From an uncultured Chlorobiaceae bacterium (lineage in GTDB: Bacteria; Bacteroidota; Chlorobiia; Chlorobiales; Chlorobiaceae): a DNA stretch of 57,069 bases. The position numbers and the translations under genes are program-made. Under the pieces are notes generated by a model. It was not told the origin of the DNA. It did no database searches and was given only the letters and a program-made list of their open reading frames with translations. This document shows positions 1 to 8,276 of this stretch, piece after piece. Each line of letters begins with the position of its first letter. Position 1 is the stretch's first letter. Where the stretch lies: contig CAIJPS010000022.1 of the NCBI GenBank assembly GCA_903822595.1, forward strand, positions 1-57,069. Direction: 5' to 3'.

Positions 1-1
1 C

Positions 2-268
2 CAGTTCCGGCTGTTTTTGCATTCAGCAGCTTATGTTTTGCTGCACAGTTTCCGATCCAACATGCTCAAGGGAACCAGCATGGCTACGGCGACCTTTGAC
101 ACTATTGGCTTGAAACTCTTGAAAATAGGAGCAAGAATCATCGAGCGAAAAACAAAAATCAGTGTGCATTTGCCCACGGCATACCCTCACCAGTGGATTC
201 TCTCAAAATGTCTGGCAATCTTTGAACATTTGCGTCGTCAGCCTTGGCCTCCACCAGCTATGTCGTAA
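2..268 (+). CDS. IS1380-family transposase, C-terminal end (cut by window edge)
   Basis: The reading frame is open from the first bases of the window to a TAA at 266-268, giving about 88 residues. The string QFRLFLHSAAYVLLHS followed by IGLKLLKIGARI and a SAYP-like PTAYPHQW is the closing part of IS1380-type DDE transposases (an RNase H-fold enzyme that cuts and joins element ends). The catalytic core lies outside the window, so intactness cannot be judged. The element's right inverted repeat should lie within about 100-200 bases downstream, but I could not identify it. The family call rests on motif resemblance only; the partial nature is seen directly. Confidence 0.7.
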   Translation, partial: QFRLFLHSAAYVLLHSFRSNMLKGTSMATATFDTIGLKLLKIGARIIERKTKISVHLPTAYPHQWILSKCLAIFEHLRRQPWPPPAMS

Positions 269-650
269 GGCGACAATTGGCAACAAAATGAACACTCATA
301 TATTTTACACCAGCGCAGCAAGACTCACTTGCCACATGGGACTGGTACGGACACTGTGTAACATAGCCTGCTTTTTCAGACCATTCAGTGCTGTTTTTAG
401 ATGGTTATAAACTCCTGCAAGTGAGTTCATTTGAGATGACGACATTATTTACCTGACCACAGCAATGAGAAGTTCCGTTTTTTACTTCAAATTCCGATTT
501 TTGTGGCTATCATGAATTAATCAGGTTAACTTTGTTGTACAGAGTTACTTTTTTTATCTGTTTCCTCATAGCTCGGGGGTTTGATTTGGTTCGCACCTTC
601 AAACTACGAGATATGGGTGTTTTTTACGCTAACCCTGGGTGATTGCTAAT

Positions 651-686
651 TTCCGAAATTGGCCTATTCTTGTTTTCCGATCACAT
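651..686. repeat. IS-end-like repeat, copy 1 (second copy at 53551-53586)
   Basis: The segment contains two TTCCG-type boxes 24 bases apart, the second inside TATTCTTGTTTTCCGATCACA. The same 21-base string, preceded by a similar box at the same spacing, recurs at 53565-53586. Read on the minus strand both begin TGTGATCGGAAAACAAGAATA. Iterated boxes behind a TG terminus are typical of the ends of several IS families (for example IS21-like elements); no matching transposase is in the window, so this is inference. Confidence 0.45.
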
Positions 687-720
687 AAGCCCTATGCTCG
701 ATCGATGAACCCGGCTTTCT

Positions 721-756
721 GGTGCAGGGTAGCATGGTAATTTCACACCCTGCACC
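721..756. other. 10-bp perfect inverted repeat (hairpin)
   Basis: GGTGCAGGGT at 721-730 is exactly complementary to ACCCTGCACC at 747-756, with a 16-base loop. No T-run follows on either strand, so it is not a typical intrinsic terminator. It could be a terminator variant, an IS-related structure or a protein-binding site. Two further GTGCAG-like strings follow at about 785-800. Confidence 0.4.
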
Positions 757-892
757 CCGGAGAGGCTTGCCCCTTTTGCATCGTGCAGGATGTGCAGTAA
801 ATGCACCTTTTTAGAAGGGAAAAATATTTGCACTTCAACAGTTCACTCTCCCCATTTCCTTATTTATATTAATTTCCCTGTATATTGAAAGT

Positions 893-1036
893 ATGCGAGA
901 TGGTTCAAAAAGGGGGATTTTTGACGGATTCGCGAAGTTTTGGCAAGATCGAAGCCGGATTCCATATCAAAACAAACTTTTAAGTAATTACAAAGAAACG
1001 CTTTGCCGCATTCATGATAACGAATTTAATTTATAA
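893..1036 (+). CDS. Possible small ORF, 47 residues, unknown
   Basis: An ATG at 893 opens 47 codons ending at TAA 1034-1036. The product starts MRDGSKRGIFDGFAKFWQD and has a balanced, protein-like composition rich in charged and aromatic residues. A weak GAAAG lies three bases before the ATG. It is not recognised, and could be a fragment of a decayed gene or a chance ORF. Reported only because it is the one plausible reading in this 840-base gap. Confidence 0.2.
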   Translation: MRDGSKRGIFDGFAKFWQDRSRIPYQNKLLSNYKETLCRIHDNEFNL

Positions 1037-1109
1037 TGGTATATATTACTGAGTTACCTTTTAAAACTGCAAGTATCACCAAGCCTGCAATAATGGTATA
1101 CGGGACGGC

Positions 1110-2171
1110 ATGAGCGAGAGAACAACCGAGCGCAAGCAGGATCACGTGGAGATCTGCCTGCATGGCGATGTTGTTTTTAACGGGAAAACAACGGGGTTTG
1201 AGCAATTTGTATTTGCGCATGATGCCTTGCCGGAGCTCTCGTTTTCTGATATTGATCTCTCCACCACCTTTCTTGGAAAGGCAATCGGGGCTCCGCTGAT
1301 GATCTCGTCAATGACGGGTGGGTACAGCGAAGCGGCAACCCTCAATCAGCGACTTGCTGAGGCGGCTGAACGTTTCGGTATTCCGCTTGGGGTGGGAAGT
1401 ATGCGGCAGGCACTTGAAAACAGTTCGTACCGGGAGAGCTTTGCTGTTGTAAGAAAATATGCGCCAACCATACAGATTTTTGCAAACATCGGGGCACCGG
1501 AGGTTGCAAAAGGGCTGAAGAAAAGCGACATCAACACCATGCTGGAACTTCTGCAGGCAGATGGGCTGATCGTCCATCTGAATGCCGCACAGGAGCTTTT
1601 TCAGCCTGAAGGGAACACTGATTTTCGCCATGTGCTTGATCAGCTTGCGATACTGACGGCAAACATTCCGGTACCGGTTATCGTCAAGGAGGTGGGCTGC
1701 GGTATTTCGGCATCGGTTGCCCGGCGGCTCATTGAGGCTGGCGTGAAAGCAATTGATGTTGCTGGTGCGGGGGGTATCAGTTGGCAGAAAGTTGAGGAGA
1801 TCCGCTATACCCGGCAGTTCGGCCAGGAAAGGCGGTTCAGCCTTCCGGCTCTTGATGAGCTGCTGAACTGGGGGATTCCGACGGCACAATGCCTGCTCGA
1901 TATCAGAGCACTTAAAAAAGAGTCGCCTGCTTTCAATGCCATTGAAATCATTGCTTCAGGAGGGATCCAGTGCGGCACTGATATCGCAAAATCCCTTGCA
2001 CTTGGAGCACAACTGGCTGCTTCGGCAAGATCTCTTCTCAAGGCCCTTCATGACAGCACGCTTGAAGAAACCATTACATCCTGGCTGAACGACCTCAGGG
2101 CAGTCATGTTCCTGACCGGAGCCGCCACCATCGCAGAGCTTCGGCATAAAACACTTATCACTAAACCATGA
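1110..2171 (+). CDS. fni: Type 2 isopentenyl-diphosphate delta-isomerase (FMN-dependent)
   Basis: Interconverts IPP and DMAPP in the cytosol using reduced FMN, supplying the allylic primer for isoprenoid chains. The 353-residue product has family length; it shows the FMN-site strings SMTGGY (67-72) and GVGSMRQ (94-100), the conserved NAAQE with catalytic Gln161/Glu162, and a C-terminal phosphate-binding GGIQCGTD in a TIM barrel. The stop codon overlaps the next ATG (ATGA at 2168-2171), so it is translationally coupled to the polyprenyl synthase that uses its products. The chosen ATG has only a weak GGGAC ribosome site. This is the type 2 enzyme, unrelated to the Mg-dependent Idi. Confidence 0.95.
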   Translation: MSERTTERKQDHVEICLHGDVVFNGKTTGFEQFVFAHDALPELSFSDIDLSTTFLGKAIGAPLMISSMTGGYSEAATLNQRLAEAAERFGIPLGVGSMRQALENSSYRESFAVVRKYAPTIQIFANIGAPEVAKGLKKSDINTMLELLQADGLIVHLNAAQELFQPEGNTDFRHVLDQLAILTANIPVPVIVKEVGCGISASVARRLIEAGVKAIDVAGAGGISWQKVEEIRYTRQFGQERRFSLPALDELLNWGIPTAQCLLDIRALKKESPAFNAIEIIASGGIQCGTDIAKSLALGAQLAASARSLLKALHDSTLEETITSWLNDLRAVMFLTGAATIAELRHKTLITKP

Positions 2172-3181
2172 GCGATTTCACCATGAATGCAGCCCTGACA
2201 CAGGAACTTGTCGAAAACAAGTACGGCCTTTACCTTTCGAGAATCAATGATGCTCTCGGGAAATGTTTCGACAGGGAGAGCCCGGCCACCCTTTATGCTC
2301 CAGCCAGGTATATTCTTGAAGGGAAGGGAAAGAGAATCCGCCCTTTTCTTACCCTGCTTGCAGCGGAGGCAGTATGCGGTTCCTCGGAAAACGCTCTGAA
2401 TGTCGCTTTGGCGGTTGAAATCCTGCATAACTTCACCCTTATTCATGACGACATCATGGACCAGGCTGAGCTCCGCCACGGCAGACCGACCGTGCACAAG
2501 CAGTGGAATGTCAATGCGGCTATTCTGTCGGGAGATATGATGATTGCCTACGCATACGAACTCGCCCTGCATGGAAAAAGCGACCGGCATGGAGAACTTG
2601 TCCATATCCTCAACGACGCAAATATCACGATTTGTGAAGGACAGGCGCTTGATATGGAGCTTGAAGAGAAAAAAGATGCTACGATTGCCGACTACCTCGA
2701 CATGATTGCAAAAAAAACTGGACGGCTTATTTCAGCCGCGCTTGAAGCTGGAGGAGTTGCAGGCAATGGAACGGATGAACAATTGCGAAGTCTGGTGCTT
2801 TTTGGTGAGAAAATCGGCCGTGCGTTTCAAATACAGGATGATTATCTCGATATTATGGCCGAAGACGGAAAGTCCGGCAAGATGGCTGGCGGCGATATCA
2901 TCAATGGAAAAAAAACCTACCTGCTGCTGCGCTCTCTTGAACTGACATCAGGCACAGAGCGTGATCTTTTAAACTCCATCATTACAAATAAAGGGATCAG
3001 CGCCAACAGGGTTCCTGAAGTGAAGGCTGTTTATGAGCGGTGTGGCGTCCTTGAAGAGACTGCATCACTGATTAACCGCAATACTGAAGAGGCGCTCACG
3101 GCAATTGATGAGCTTCCTTATGCGGAGGGACGGGAGTACCTTAAGGGATTTGCAAACATTCTTATGAAAAGGGACTTCTAA
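2168..3181 (+). CDS. Polyprenyl (farnesyl/geranylgeranyl) diphosphate synthase
   Basis: Condenses IPP onto allylic diphosphates. The 337-residue protein has the trans-prenyltransferase landmarks: GKGKRIRP for IPP binding (52-59), first aspartate-rich motif DDIMD (94-98) and second DDYLD (224-228). The first motif has no two-residue insertion, and a Phe sits five residues before it, the pattern of short-chain C15/C20 synthases. Green sulfur bacteria need farnesyl diphosphate for bacteriochlorophyll c and geranylgeranyl diphosphate for carotenoids and bacteriochlorophyll a, so either or both products would make sense; which one cannot be read from sequence. It overlaps fni by 4 bp and is probably co-transcribed with it and dprA. 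Confidence 0.88.
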   Translation: MSDFTMNAALTQELVENKYGLYLSRINDALGKCFDRESPATLYAPARYILEGKGKRIRPFLTLLAAEAVCGSSENALNVALAVEILHNFTLIHDDIMDQAELRHGRPTVHKQWNVNAAILSGDMMIAYAYELALHGKSDRHGELVHILNDANITICEGQALDMELEEKKDATIADYLDMIAKKTGRLISAALEAGGVAGNGTDEQLRSLVLFGEKIGRAFQIQDDYLDIMAEDGKSGKMAGGDIINGKKTYLLLRSLELTSGTERDLLNSIITNKGISANRVPEVKAVYERCGVLEETASLINRNTEEALTAIDELPYAEGREYLKGFANILMKRDF

Positions 3182-3194
3182 CCATACAGCTTTT

Positions 3195-4352
3195 ATGAGT
3201 CGAACCGTTACCATGGAAGAGCGGATATTGCTGCTTGCCCTGACACTCATTCCGGGTATCGGTCCCGCCAGAATCAAGGCCATTACGGCTTACCTGCCAG
3301 GCAGAATGATGGATGTGCAGCATTTAGCAGTGAACGAGCTTATGCTGATATCGGGAATTGGTGAATCTCTGGCTCGACAGGTTCACCATTTTCTTCACCA
3401 TGCGCCAACAAGAGATGAGGCTGTAACAAGTGCGGAAAAACAGATTGCAGAACTGCCGCGGCACAATGCAAGGTTGGTCACCATTCTTGATGCTGACTAC
3501 CCTGCCCTTTTGAAGGAAATTTATGATCCTCCTCCATGCCTTTTTGTGCGGGGAAAGCTGCCCGATGCAAGCCATCCGGGCCTTGCGGTAGTCGGTACAA
3601 GATATGCCTCGCAATATGGCAAACAGGTTACTGCCCTGCTCTGCCGTGATCTGGCCACTTGCGGAGTCGTCGTTTACAGTGGACTGGCTTATGGCATTGA
3701 TATGGCTGCACATACAGCAACACTGCAAAATGGGGGAAAAACCGTTGCTGTTCTTGCAAGCGGCGTTGATACCATTTATACCGATCCGAAAGGAAAAATC
3801 TGGCCGAAAATCATTGAGCAGGGTGCCCTCATCTCGGAGGAGTGGTTTGGTTCAGAACTCACTCCGGGAAAATTCCCGAAACGCAATCGCATCATATCGG
3901 GCATCACTTCCGGCACCATTGTGGTCGAATCGGATTTGAAGGGGGGATCGCTCATCACTGCGGCATCAGCCCTTGAGCAGAATCGTGAGGTGTTTGCTGT
4001 TCCCGGAAGTATCTTTTCCCGAACCTCAAGGGGAACAAACCGCCTTATCCAGCAGGGGTCGGCCAAAGCGGTTATGAGCGTTGACGATATCATCAGCGAA
4101 CTCGGGCCTCAATTCACGAGAGGTTGTTCCAAAACACCGCTGTTGCAGCAGAATACGGCACAGGCAAACCAGCTTACTCCTGCCGAACAGGCCATTCTGC
4201 AGATCATGGATACAGAACCCTTGCATATTGATGCACTTGCCGTTGCATCAGGTATTGATGTATCCTCACTGTTGGTACTCCTTTTTGAACTTGAATTGAA
4301 AGCGGCAATCGTTCAACAACCCGGGCAGTTTTTCCAGAAGAGAATTTTCTGA
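3195..4352 (+). CDS. dprA: DNA-processing protein DprA
   Basis: DprA binds incoming single-stranded DNA during transformation and loads RecA. The 385-residue protein has an N-terminal helix-hairpin-helix region (LIPGIGPARI, about 18-27), the central Rossmann-like DprA/Smf domain with GLAYGIDMAAH and KRNRIISGITSGTIVVE, and a C-terminal winged helix (about 320-385). The start at 3195 leaves a 13-base gap after the upstream gene; an in-frame ATG at 3213 is an alternative, and neither has a strong ribosome site. Competence genes are not otherwise seen in the window, so activity in natural uptake is unproven. Confidence 0.93.
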   Translation: MSRTVTMEERILLLALTLIPGIGPARIKAITAYLPGRMMDVQHLAVNELMLISGIGESLARQVHHFLHHAPTRDEAVTSAEKQIAELPRHNARLVTILDADYPALLKEIYDPPPCLFVRGKLPDASHPGLAVVGTRYASQYGKQVTALLCRDLATCGVVVYSGLAYGIDMAAHTATLQNGGKTVAVLASGVDTIYTDPKGKIWPKIIEQGALISEEWFGSELTPGKFPKRNRIISGITSGTIVVESDLKGGSLITAASALEQNREVFAVPGSIFSRTSRGTNRLIQQGSAKAVMSVDDIISELGPQFTRGCSKTPLLQQNTAQANQLTPAEQAILQIMDTEPLHIDALAVASGIDVSSLLVLLFELELKAAIVQQPGQFFQKRIF

Positions 4353-4365
4353 ATACAAAACAGTT

Positions 4366-4383
4366 AAATGCACAGGGGCATTT
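4366..4383 (+). terminator. Weak hairpin after dprA
   Basis: AAATGC/GCATTT form a 6-bp stem with a 6-base loop just after the dprA stop; a six-base T-run follows about 14 bases later. It may end the fni-dprA transcript, but it is weak. Confidence 0.3.
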
Positions 4384-4461
4384 CAGCTTTATGTAGTTTT
4401 TTACCGCGGAATTCTTACCTTTGGATTGTGTAATTGTGGCCAATTGAATATTCCGAAGGTA

Positions 4462-4489
4462 TTGACCTGTTAGCATACCAACCTAAACT
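4462..4489 (+). promoter_or_regulatory. Sigma-70-like promoter for the Skp-lptC-panD-glmU run
   Basis: TTGACC at 4462-4467 and TAAACT at 4484-4489 are spaced by 16 bases in an AT-rich gap. A transcript starting near 4496 would make the TTG at 4496 unusable and supports translation from the ATG at 4520, which has AGGA six bases upstream. This is a pattern match only. Confidence 0.4.
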
Positions 4490-4519
4490 ATAAAATTGAT
4501 GATTTATTCAGGAAAATTT

Positions 4520-5047
4520 ATGAAAATGTCTCGCCGTATCATTATGGCGGTTGTCTTGAGCGTGGTATTGGTTGCCCCTCAATCGTTTGCTGCACAGGAG
4601 GCCGGGAAAGTCAGTGTTGTGGATTCAGGCAAAATCCTGCAGCAGTTGCCTGAAACAAAACAGGCTGAAACAGCCTTGCAGGCAGTGGCCGTTCCGTTCC
4701 AGAAAGAGCTTGATCGTCTGAACCAGGACTATCAGAAAACCATTGCCGCATATCGGCAGCAGGGACCATCCATGACAAAACCAGCAAGAGAGCTCAAAGA
4801 AAAGGAGATCGGTGCAAAAGCTCTGGCTTTCGAAAAATACAAGCAGGAAAAGTTTGGCACTGGAGGTGTTTTTGAGAAAAAACAGCAGGAACTTTTCATT
4901 CCGATTCGCCAGAAAGTATTGACTGCTATTGAGTCAATCGCCCAGAAAGAGGGATTTACCCTTGTACTTGAAAAAAATGTTGCCCTTTATGTAGCGCCTG
5001 AAAGTGATCTCACCTTCAAGGTGATGAACCAGTTGAATATCAAGTAA
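4520..5047 (+). CDS. OmpH/Skp-family periplasmic chaperone
   Basis: Skp-type proteins hold unfolded outer-membrane proteins in the periplasm. The product begins MKMSRRIIMAVVLSVVLVA and has a signal peptide ending near SFA-AQEA, then an extended charged helical region rich in Gln, Lys and Glu (the Skp tentacles) and a short C-terminal strand segment (FTLVLEKNVALYV). ATG 4520 was chosen over upstream TTG 4496 and ATG 4499 because AGGA stands six bases before it and the signal peptide then starts normally. It is followed after 12 bases by lptC, an envelope-biogenesis partner. Confidence 0.82.
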   Translation: MKMSRRIIMAVVLSVVLVAPQSFAAQEAGKVSVVDSGKILQQLPETKQAETALQAVAVPFQKELDRLNQDYQKTIAAYRQQGPSMTKPARELKEKEIGAKALAFEKYKQEKFGTGGVFEKKQQELFIPIRQKVLTAIESIAQKEGFTLVLEKNVALYVAPESDLTFKVMNQLNIK

Positions 5048-5059
5048 GGATCTCCTGAT

Positions 5060-5608
5060 TTGAGAAGAGTTATCGTTCTTTTTCTGCTTATGGTTCTGAT
5101 TATAGCATCGGGATGCGGCAATCCGGTCAAGGAGCGCCGCTCTCCCGAAACAGGCTTTATCGGTATCAATCATCCCGTACAGGAGAGCTGGACAGTTCGG
5201 CTTGCCCTCACGGAATCAGGAATAAAGCGTGGGGTCATTGAAGCTGGACACAGCGCGGAATACAGAAGTAATGCTGGCAGTGAACATCATCTTGACCACG
5301 GGATCAGGCTTACCCTCTTTGACAACAACGGCCATGCCACAACGACCATCAGGTCCGAGAAGGCTGTCATTCATGATAATCAGGATATTGAAGCAGAGGG
5401 AAATGTTATTATCACCTCCAGCGGCACAACAGTCATAAAAACCGAATATGTCAAACGAACCGCCAGGGACAAGATGATTCGTTCCGAGCGGTTTGTTACG
5501 ATTACCAAACCGGGTGAAACCATTCGGGGAGTAGGTTTTGAGAGTGATCAAGCCTTGAAAAAGTACCGGATTTTCCGGGGAAGCGGAGAGGCATTTATAA
5601 AACAATAA
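5060..5608 (+). CDS. lptC: LptC-like LPS export lipoprotein
   Basis: LptC bridges the inner-membrane LptBFG transporter to periplasmic LptA in lipopolysaccharide export. The reading frame starts at TTG 5060, with AAGGA nine bases upstream. The N-terminus is a hydrophobic segment ending in a lipobox-like IIASGC, so it may be a lipoprotein instead of the bitopic form known from Escherichia coli. The C-terminal 110 residues have the LptC/OstA strand pattern ([32 protein letters not shown]). Length (182) fits. LptA and LptB are not in the window. Confidence 0.8.
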   Translation: MRRVIVLFLLMVLIIASGCGNPVKERRSPETGFIGINHPVQESWTVRLALTESGIKRGVIEAGHSAEYRSNAGSEHHLDHGIRLTLFDNNGHATTTIRSEKAVIHDNQDIEAEGNVIITSSGTTVIKTEYVKRTARDKMIRSERFVTITKPGETIRGVGFESDQALKKYRIFRGSGEAFIKQ

Positions 5609-5625
5609 TGAAGGTTTTTCTGTTC

Positions 5626-6012
5626 ATGAAATTACATATCCTGAAATCAAAAATCCATAACGCAATAGTAACCAGCGGTGATCTCGAATATGAAGGGAGT
5701 ATCACCATTGACAGTGAGCTTCTTGAAATGGTCGATATGATTCCCAATGAAAAAGTTCTTGTAGTCAACAACAATAACGGTGAGCGGTTTGAAACCTACA
5801 TTATCAAAGGCGCGCACGGCTCCAGGGAAATTCAGCTCAACGGAGCTGCCGCGCGGTGCGCTCTGGTTGGCGATGAAATTATTATCATGACTTTTGCTGT
5901 CATGAAAGAGGAGGAAGCTCGAAACTACAAACCCATGGTTCTGATTGTCGACAAGCACAACAATCCAAAATCCCGCCACCATGTAGGCGAGGACGATGAA
6001 CCGTTGTCATAA
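5626..6012 (+). CDS. panD: Aspartate 1-decarboxylase precursor
   Basis: PanD makes beta-alanine for pantothenate and CoA. The protein self-cleaves at Gly24-Ser25 (in YEGSITID) to create the pyruvoyl cofactor; these residues fall at the usual positions when translation starts at ATG 5626 ([13 protein letters not shown]). An upstream in-frame ATG at 5608 would add six residues not expected in the family. Other conserved parts are [11 protein letters not shown] and LNGAAAR. The gene follows lptC closely and precedes glmU, an unusual functional mix that probably reflects simple co-transcription. Confidence 0.93.
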   Translation: MKLHILKSKIHNAIVTSGDLEYEGSITIDSELLEMVDMIPNEKVLVVNNNNGERFETYIIKGAHGSREIQLNGAAARCALVGDEIIIMTFAVMKEEEARNYKPMVLIVDKHNNPKSRHHVGEDDEPLS

Positions 6013-6048
6013 TTCCCGCCGAATACATCCCAAACTATCAAGCAATCA

Positions 6049-6807
6049 ATGGCACTTGCAATAATCATTATGGCGGCAGGAAAGGGTACCCGAATGCAGT
6101 CAGAACTGCCCAAGGTACTCCATCTGGCCAACGGACGTCCTCTTATTGACTATGTTCTTGATACAGCGAACGCTCTTGACCCCGAAGAAATCGTCCTGAT
6201 TGTCGGGCACCAGGCAGAGCTGGTCAGAAAAGCTACTACCCGGTATCGATTGACCACAGCACTTCAGGAACCACAACTTGGAACCGGTCATGCCATCATG
6301 CAGGCAGAAACCTGTCTTAGTGATTTTGAAGGTGAAATTCTCATTCTCTCCGGAGATGCCCCATTGGTCAGTACCACTACACTGCAAGCACTGATTGCCT
6401 TTCACCGCTCCAGAAATGGCGCTGCAACCGTCCTGACCGCCAAGCTTGACGATCCTACCGGATATGGAAGGATTATCCGACAGGAAAAGAGTGACAGCGT
6501 CCTGAAAATTGTGGAACAGAAAGATGCTTCCAAAGAGGAGTTGGCCGTCAGAGAGATCAATTCAGGTGTTTACGTTTTCAATGCACGGCTGCTTTTTCAG
6601 GCGCTTGGCCAAATCAACACGAACAATGCACAGAAAGAATACTATCTGACGGATGTTTTCGGTATCTGCTTCCAGAACGGCAAGAGGGTTTATGCCTTCG
6701 GAACAGACAATCCCTGCGAAATCCTCGGCATCAATACCCCGGAACAACTGATGGAAGCAGAGCGACTGCTTCTGCAAAATAACAGAAAGAGCACAGGAGA
6801 GCAATAA
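6049..6807 (+). CDS. GlmU-type UDP-GlcNAc pyrophosphorylase, uridyltransferase domain only
   Basis: Predicted to convert GlcNAc-1-phosphate and UTP to UDP-GlcNAc, a precursor of peptidoglycan and lipid A. The 252 residues cover only the Rossmann-like nucleotidyltransferase domain: the signature MAAGKGTRMQSELPKVLH at 8-25, the uridine-binding QLGTGHA and the SGDAPL metal-site strand. The left-handed beta-helix acetyltransferase half of bifunctional GlmU (usually about 450 residues in all) is absent, with a normal stop and terminator after it, so this is a complete short protein. Glucosamine-1-phosphate acetylation must be done by another protein, or the true substrate may be another sugar phosphate. 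Confidence 0.8.
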   Translation: MALAIIIMAAGKGTRMQSELPKVLHLANGRPLIDYVLDTANALDPEEIVLIVGHQAELVRKATTRYRLTTALQEPQLGTGHAIMQAETCLSDFEGEILILSGDAPLVSTTTLQALIAFHRSRNGAATVLTAKLDDPTGYGRIIRQEKSDSVLKIVEQKDASKEELAVREINSGVYVFNARLLFQALGQINTNNAQKEYYLTDVFGICFQNGKRVYAFGTDNPCEILGINTPEQLMEAERLLLQNNRKSTGEQ

Positions 6808-6816
6808 CGCTGAAGG

Positions 6817-6835
6817 GCCCCGACGAAGTCGGGGC
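6817..6835. terminator. Intrinsic terminator between convergent genes
   Basis: GCCCCGAC and GTCGGGGC form a perfect 8-bp GC-rich stem around a GAA loop, 9 bases after the glmU-like stop and 12 bases before the end of the opposing VOC gene. A TTTTATTT tract follows only about 10 bases later on the plus strand, so termination may be imperfect, but position and strength suit a terminator serving one or both directions. Confidence 0.7.
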
Positions 6836-6847
6836 GGAGAGATACTT

Positions 6848-7345
6848 TTATTTCCTGGTTCGGCGGGGTTTTTGCGATTCTCTCTCTTTTGGTGTTTGTT
6901 GACGACCTCCTGTGACAAAAGAGCCTGGAGAGGAGAGCTCAATATCCGTACTGTCATTCTGTATTCCGCGATCATGCATGGAATAAAACTCCACGAGGTT
7001 ACCATCGGGATCCATGACAAAAAAAGCTCTGCCTTCCCGTCGATGGGCAGGACGGGTCACCATATGCACTCCGCAGTCATCAAGATAGAGGGCGGCGGCA
7101 TCGACTTCGGCATCTGAAGCAAGCCTGAATCCAAAATGATCTACCCTGATATCCCTTGCCTCAGGAGAACCTGGCGTTTCGGCTTTCACCAGTACAAGCA
7201 TATCCGAATTGATGCGCAGATAGGAGATGTTTGCACCGACCCTGTGATCAAGCTTGAGACCAAGAATCCCCCCATAAAATTCTTCGGCCATGCGCAAGTC
7301 ATTGACGCGAAGGGTGATCTGACTAATCCCCGTCAGTTTCATCAT
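6848..7345 (-). CDS. VOC (glyoxalase/dioxygenase-like) family protein
   Basis: Two beta-alpha-beta-beta-beta modules typical of the vicinal-oxygen-chelate fold: ISQITLRVNDL near the start and VDHFGFRL in the middle, ending with FVMDPDGNLVEFYS. The first metal ligand is usually a His in ISHITLRV but is Gln here, while the His of VDHFGF and the Glu of NLVEFY remain, so metal binding may be altered. The substrate is unknown. The start at ATG 7345 (or 7342) lies inside the end of rpoZ, overlapping it by about 23 bases. A low-complexity tail follows the domain. Confidence 0.75.
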   Translation of the reverse strand: MMKLTGISQITLRVNDLRMAEEFYGGILGLKLDHRVGANISYLRINSDMLVLVKAETPGSPEARDIRVDHFGFRLASDAEVDAAALYLDDCGVHMVTRPAHRREGRAFFVMDPDGNLVEFYSMHDRGIQNDSTDIELSSPGSFVTGGRQQTPKERESQKPRRTRK

Positions 7346-7676
7346 CTTCTTCAACTTGAATAATCTTTTTTTCTACTGGTTTTTCCAGTGTGTAATTGTA
7401 TTTATGCGCGAAGTAATCGGCAACGGCTTTATGCGATGACTTCTCGCGAACTTCAAATTCAAGACTGATCGCTATCTGTTCAGGAAAGACTTTATCCGAT
7501 TCGGATTCACTGCTGGGATTGCGAATCATCTCTTTATAGGGAAGAAGCTTGTCTTCAAGTTCTGCCCGCTCTTCATCATGTAATCTTTTTGCTTTTTTTG
7601 AAATAGCGACCACAGTCTCGTACAGGTTTGAGTGCGCACTTCTCAACTTGCTCAGATCAACAGGTTTAACCGACAT
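7323..7676 (-). CDS. rpoZ: DNA-directed RNA polymerase omega subunit
   Basis: Omega supports folding and assembly of the beta' subunit. The 117-residue product has the omega core NLYETVVAISKKAKRL early on, and an acidic tail (QVEEDDETDGD). It resembles the divergent, longer omega proteins of the Bacteroidota/Chlorobiota group more than that of Escherichia coli. The position directly after gmk (11-base gap) is the classical gmk-rpoZ arrangement and strengthens the call. The 3' end overlaps the VOC gene. Confidence 0.8.
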   Translation of the reverse strand: MSVKPVDLSKLRSAHSNLYETVVAISKKAKRLHDEERAELEDKLLPYKEMIRNPSSESESDKVFPEQIAISLEFEVREKSSHKAVADYFAHKYNYTLEKPVEKKIIQVEEDDETDGD

Positions 7677-7687
7677 TGCACTTTTTT

Positions 7688-8272
7688 TTACGTGTTTGAA
7701 AGAAATTTACTGATTAGAGCTGTCACCGTATCAACTGCCTTGTCAAGATTATCGTTCACGATAACCTCATCAAACCGGTCTGCGTACTCCAGCTCCAGCC
7801 GGGCCCGTTCAAGACGAGCTTTCAGACTCTCTTCATCTTCACTCTCGCGCCCTTCAAGCCTTTGCTGTAAAACCTCCATACTCGGTGGTTTTAAGAAAAG
7901 CAGTAATGAGTTCTCAGGAAAAAGCCGCTTGAGGTTCAGCGCACCCTTCACATCCAGATCAAAAAGGATATGGCTCCCGCTATCAATGATTTCAATTGTT
8001 TTATCAAGCCGGGTACCGTAATGGTTTCCAAAAAAGAATTCATGTTCTATAAAACCGCCGTTGCGGATCTTTTCTTCAAAATCCTCTTTCTTGAGAAAAT
8101 AGTAGTTCACTCCCTCTTGCTCCCCCGGCCTTTTCTGTCGGGTTGTGGCTGATACCGAAAACCTGATATTTGGAATCCGTTCAAGCACCATTTTGGCAAT
8201 GGTGGATTTTCCCGTGCCTGATGGAGCTGAAAAAACAAGAAGCTTTCCCGGCTGCCGCAACGCTTCAACCAT
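7688..8272 (-). CDS. gmk: Guanylate kinase
   Basis: Phosphorylates GMP/dGMP to GDP/dGDP with ATP. The P-loop APSGTGKST is at residues 16-24, followed by the GMP-binding stretch SVSATTRQKRPGEQEGVNYYF and FIEHEFFFGNHYGT. Length (194) is normal. It lies 4 bases after yicC and 11 before rpoZ in a conserved yicC-gmk-rpoZ order. Confidence 0.96.
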   Translation of the reverse strand: MVEALRQPGKLLVFSAPSGTGKSTIAKMVLERIPNIRFSVSATTRQKRPGEQEGVNYYFLKKEDFEEKIRNGGFIEHEFFFGNHYGTRLDKTIEIIDSGSHILFDLDVKGALNLKRLFPENSLLLFLKPPSMEVLQQRLEGRESEDEESLKARLERARLELEYADRFDEVIVNDNLDKAVDTVTALISKFLSNT

Positions 8273-8276
8273 AGGA

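Larger units (their letters stand above)
269..1109. other. Long intergenic stretch after transposase remnant
   Basis: About 840 bases with no convincing gene. It contains the presumed end of the IS element, an IS-end-like repeat (651-686), a 10-bp hairpin (721-756) and one short ORF (893-1036) that cannot be confirmed. AT-rich sequence just before the fni start (about 1030-1100) may carry its promoter, but no clean -35/-10 pair stands out. Confidence 0.5.

Noticed and set aside
162-410. 82-codon plus-strand ORF beside the transposase end
   Set aside because: It overlaps the recognisable transposase C-terminus in another frame and has no family likeness.
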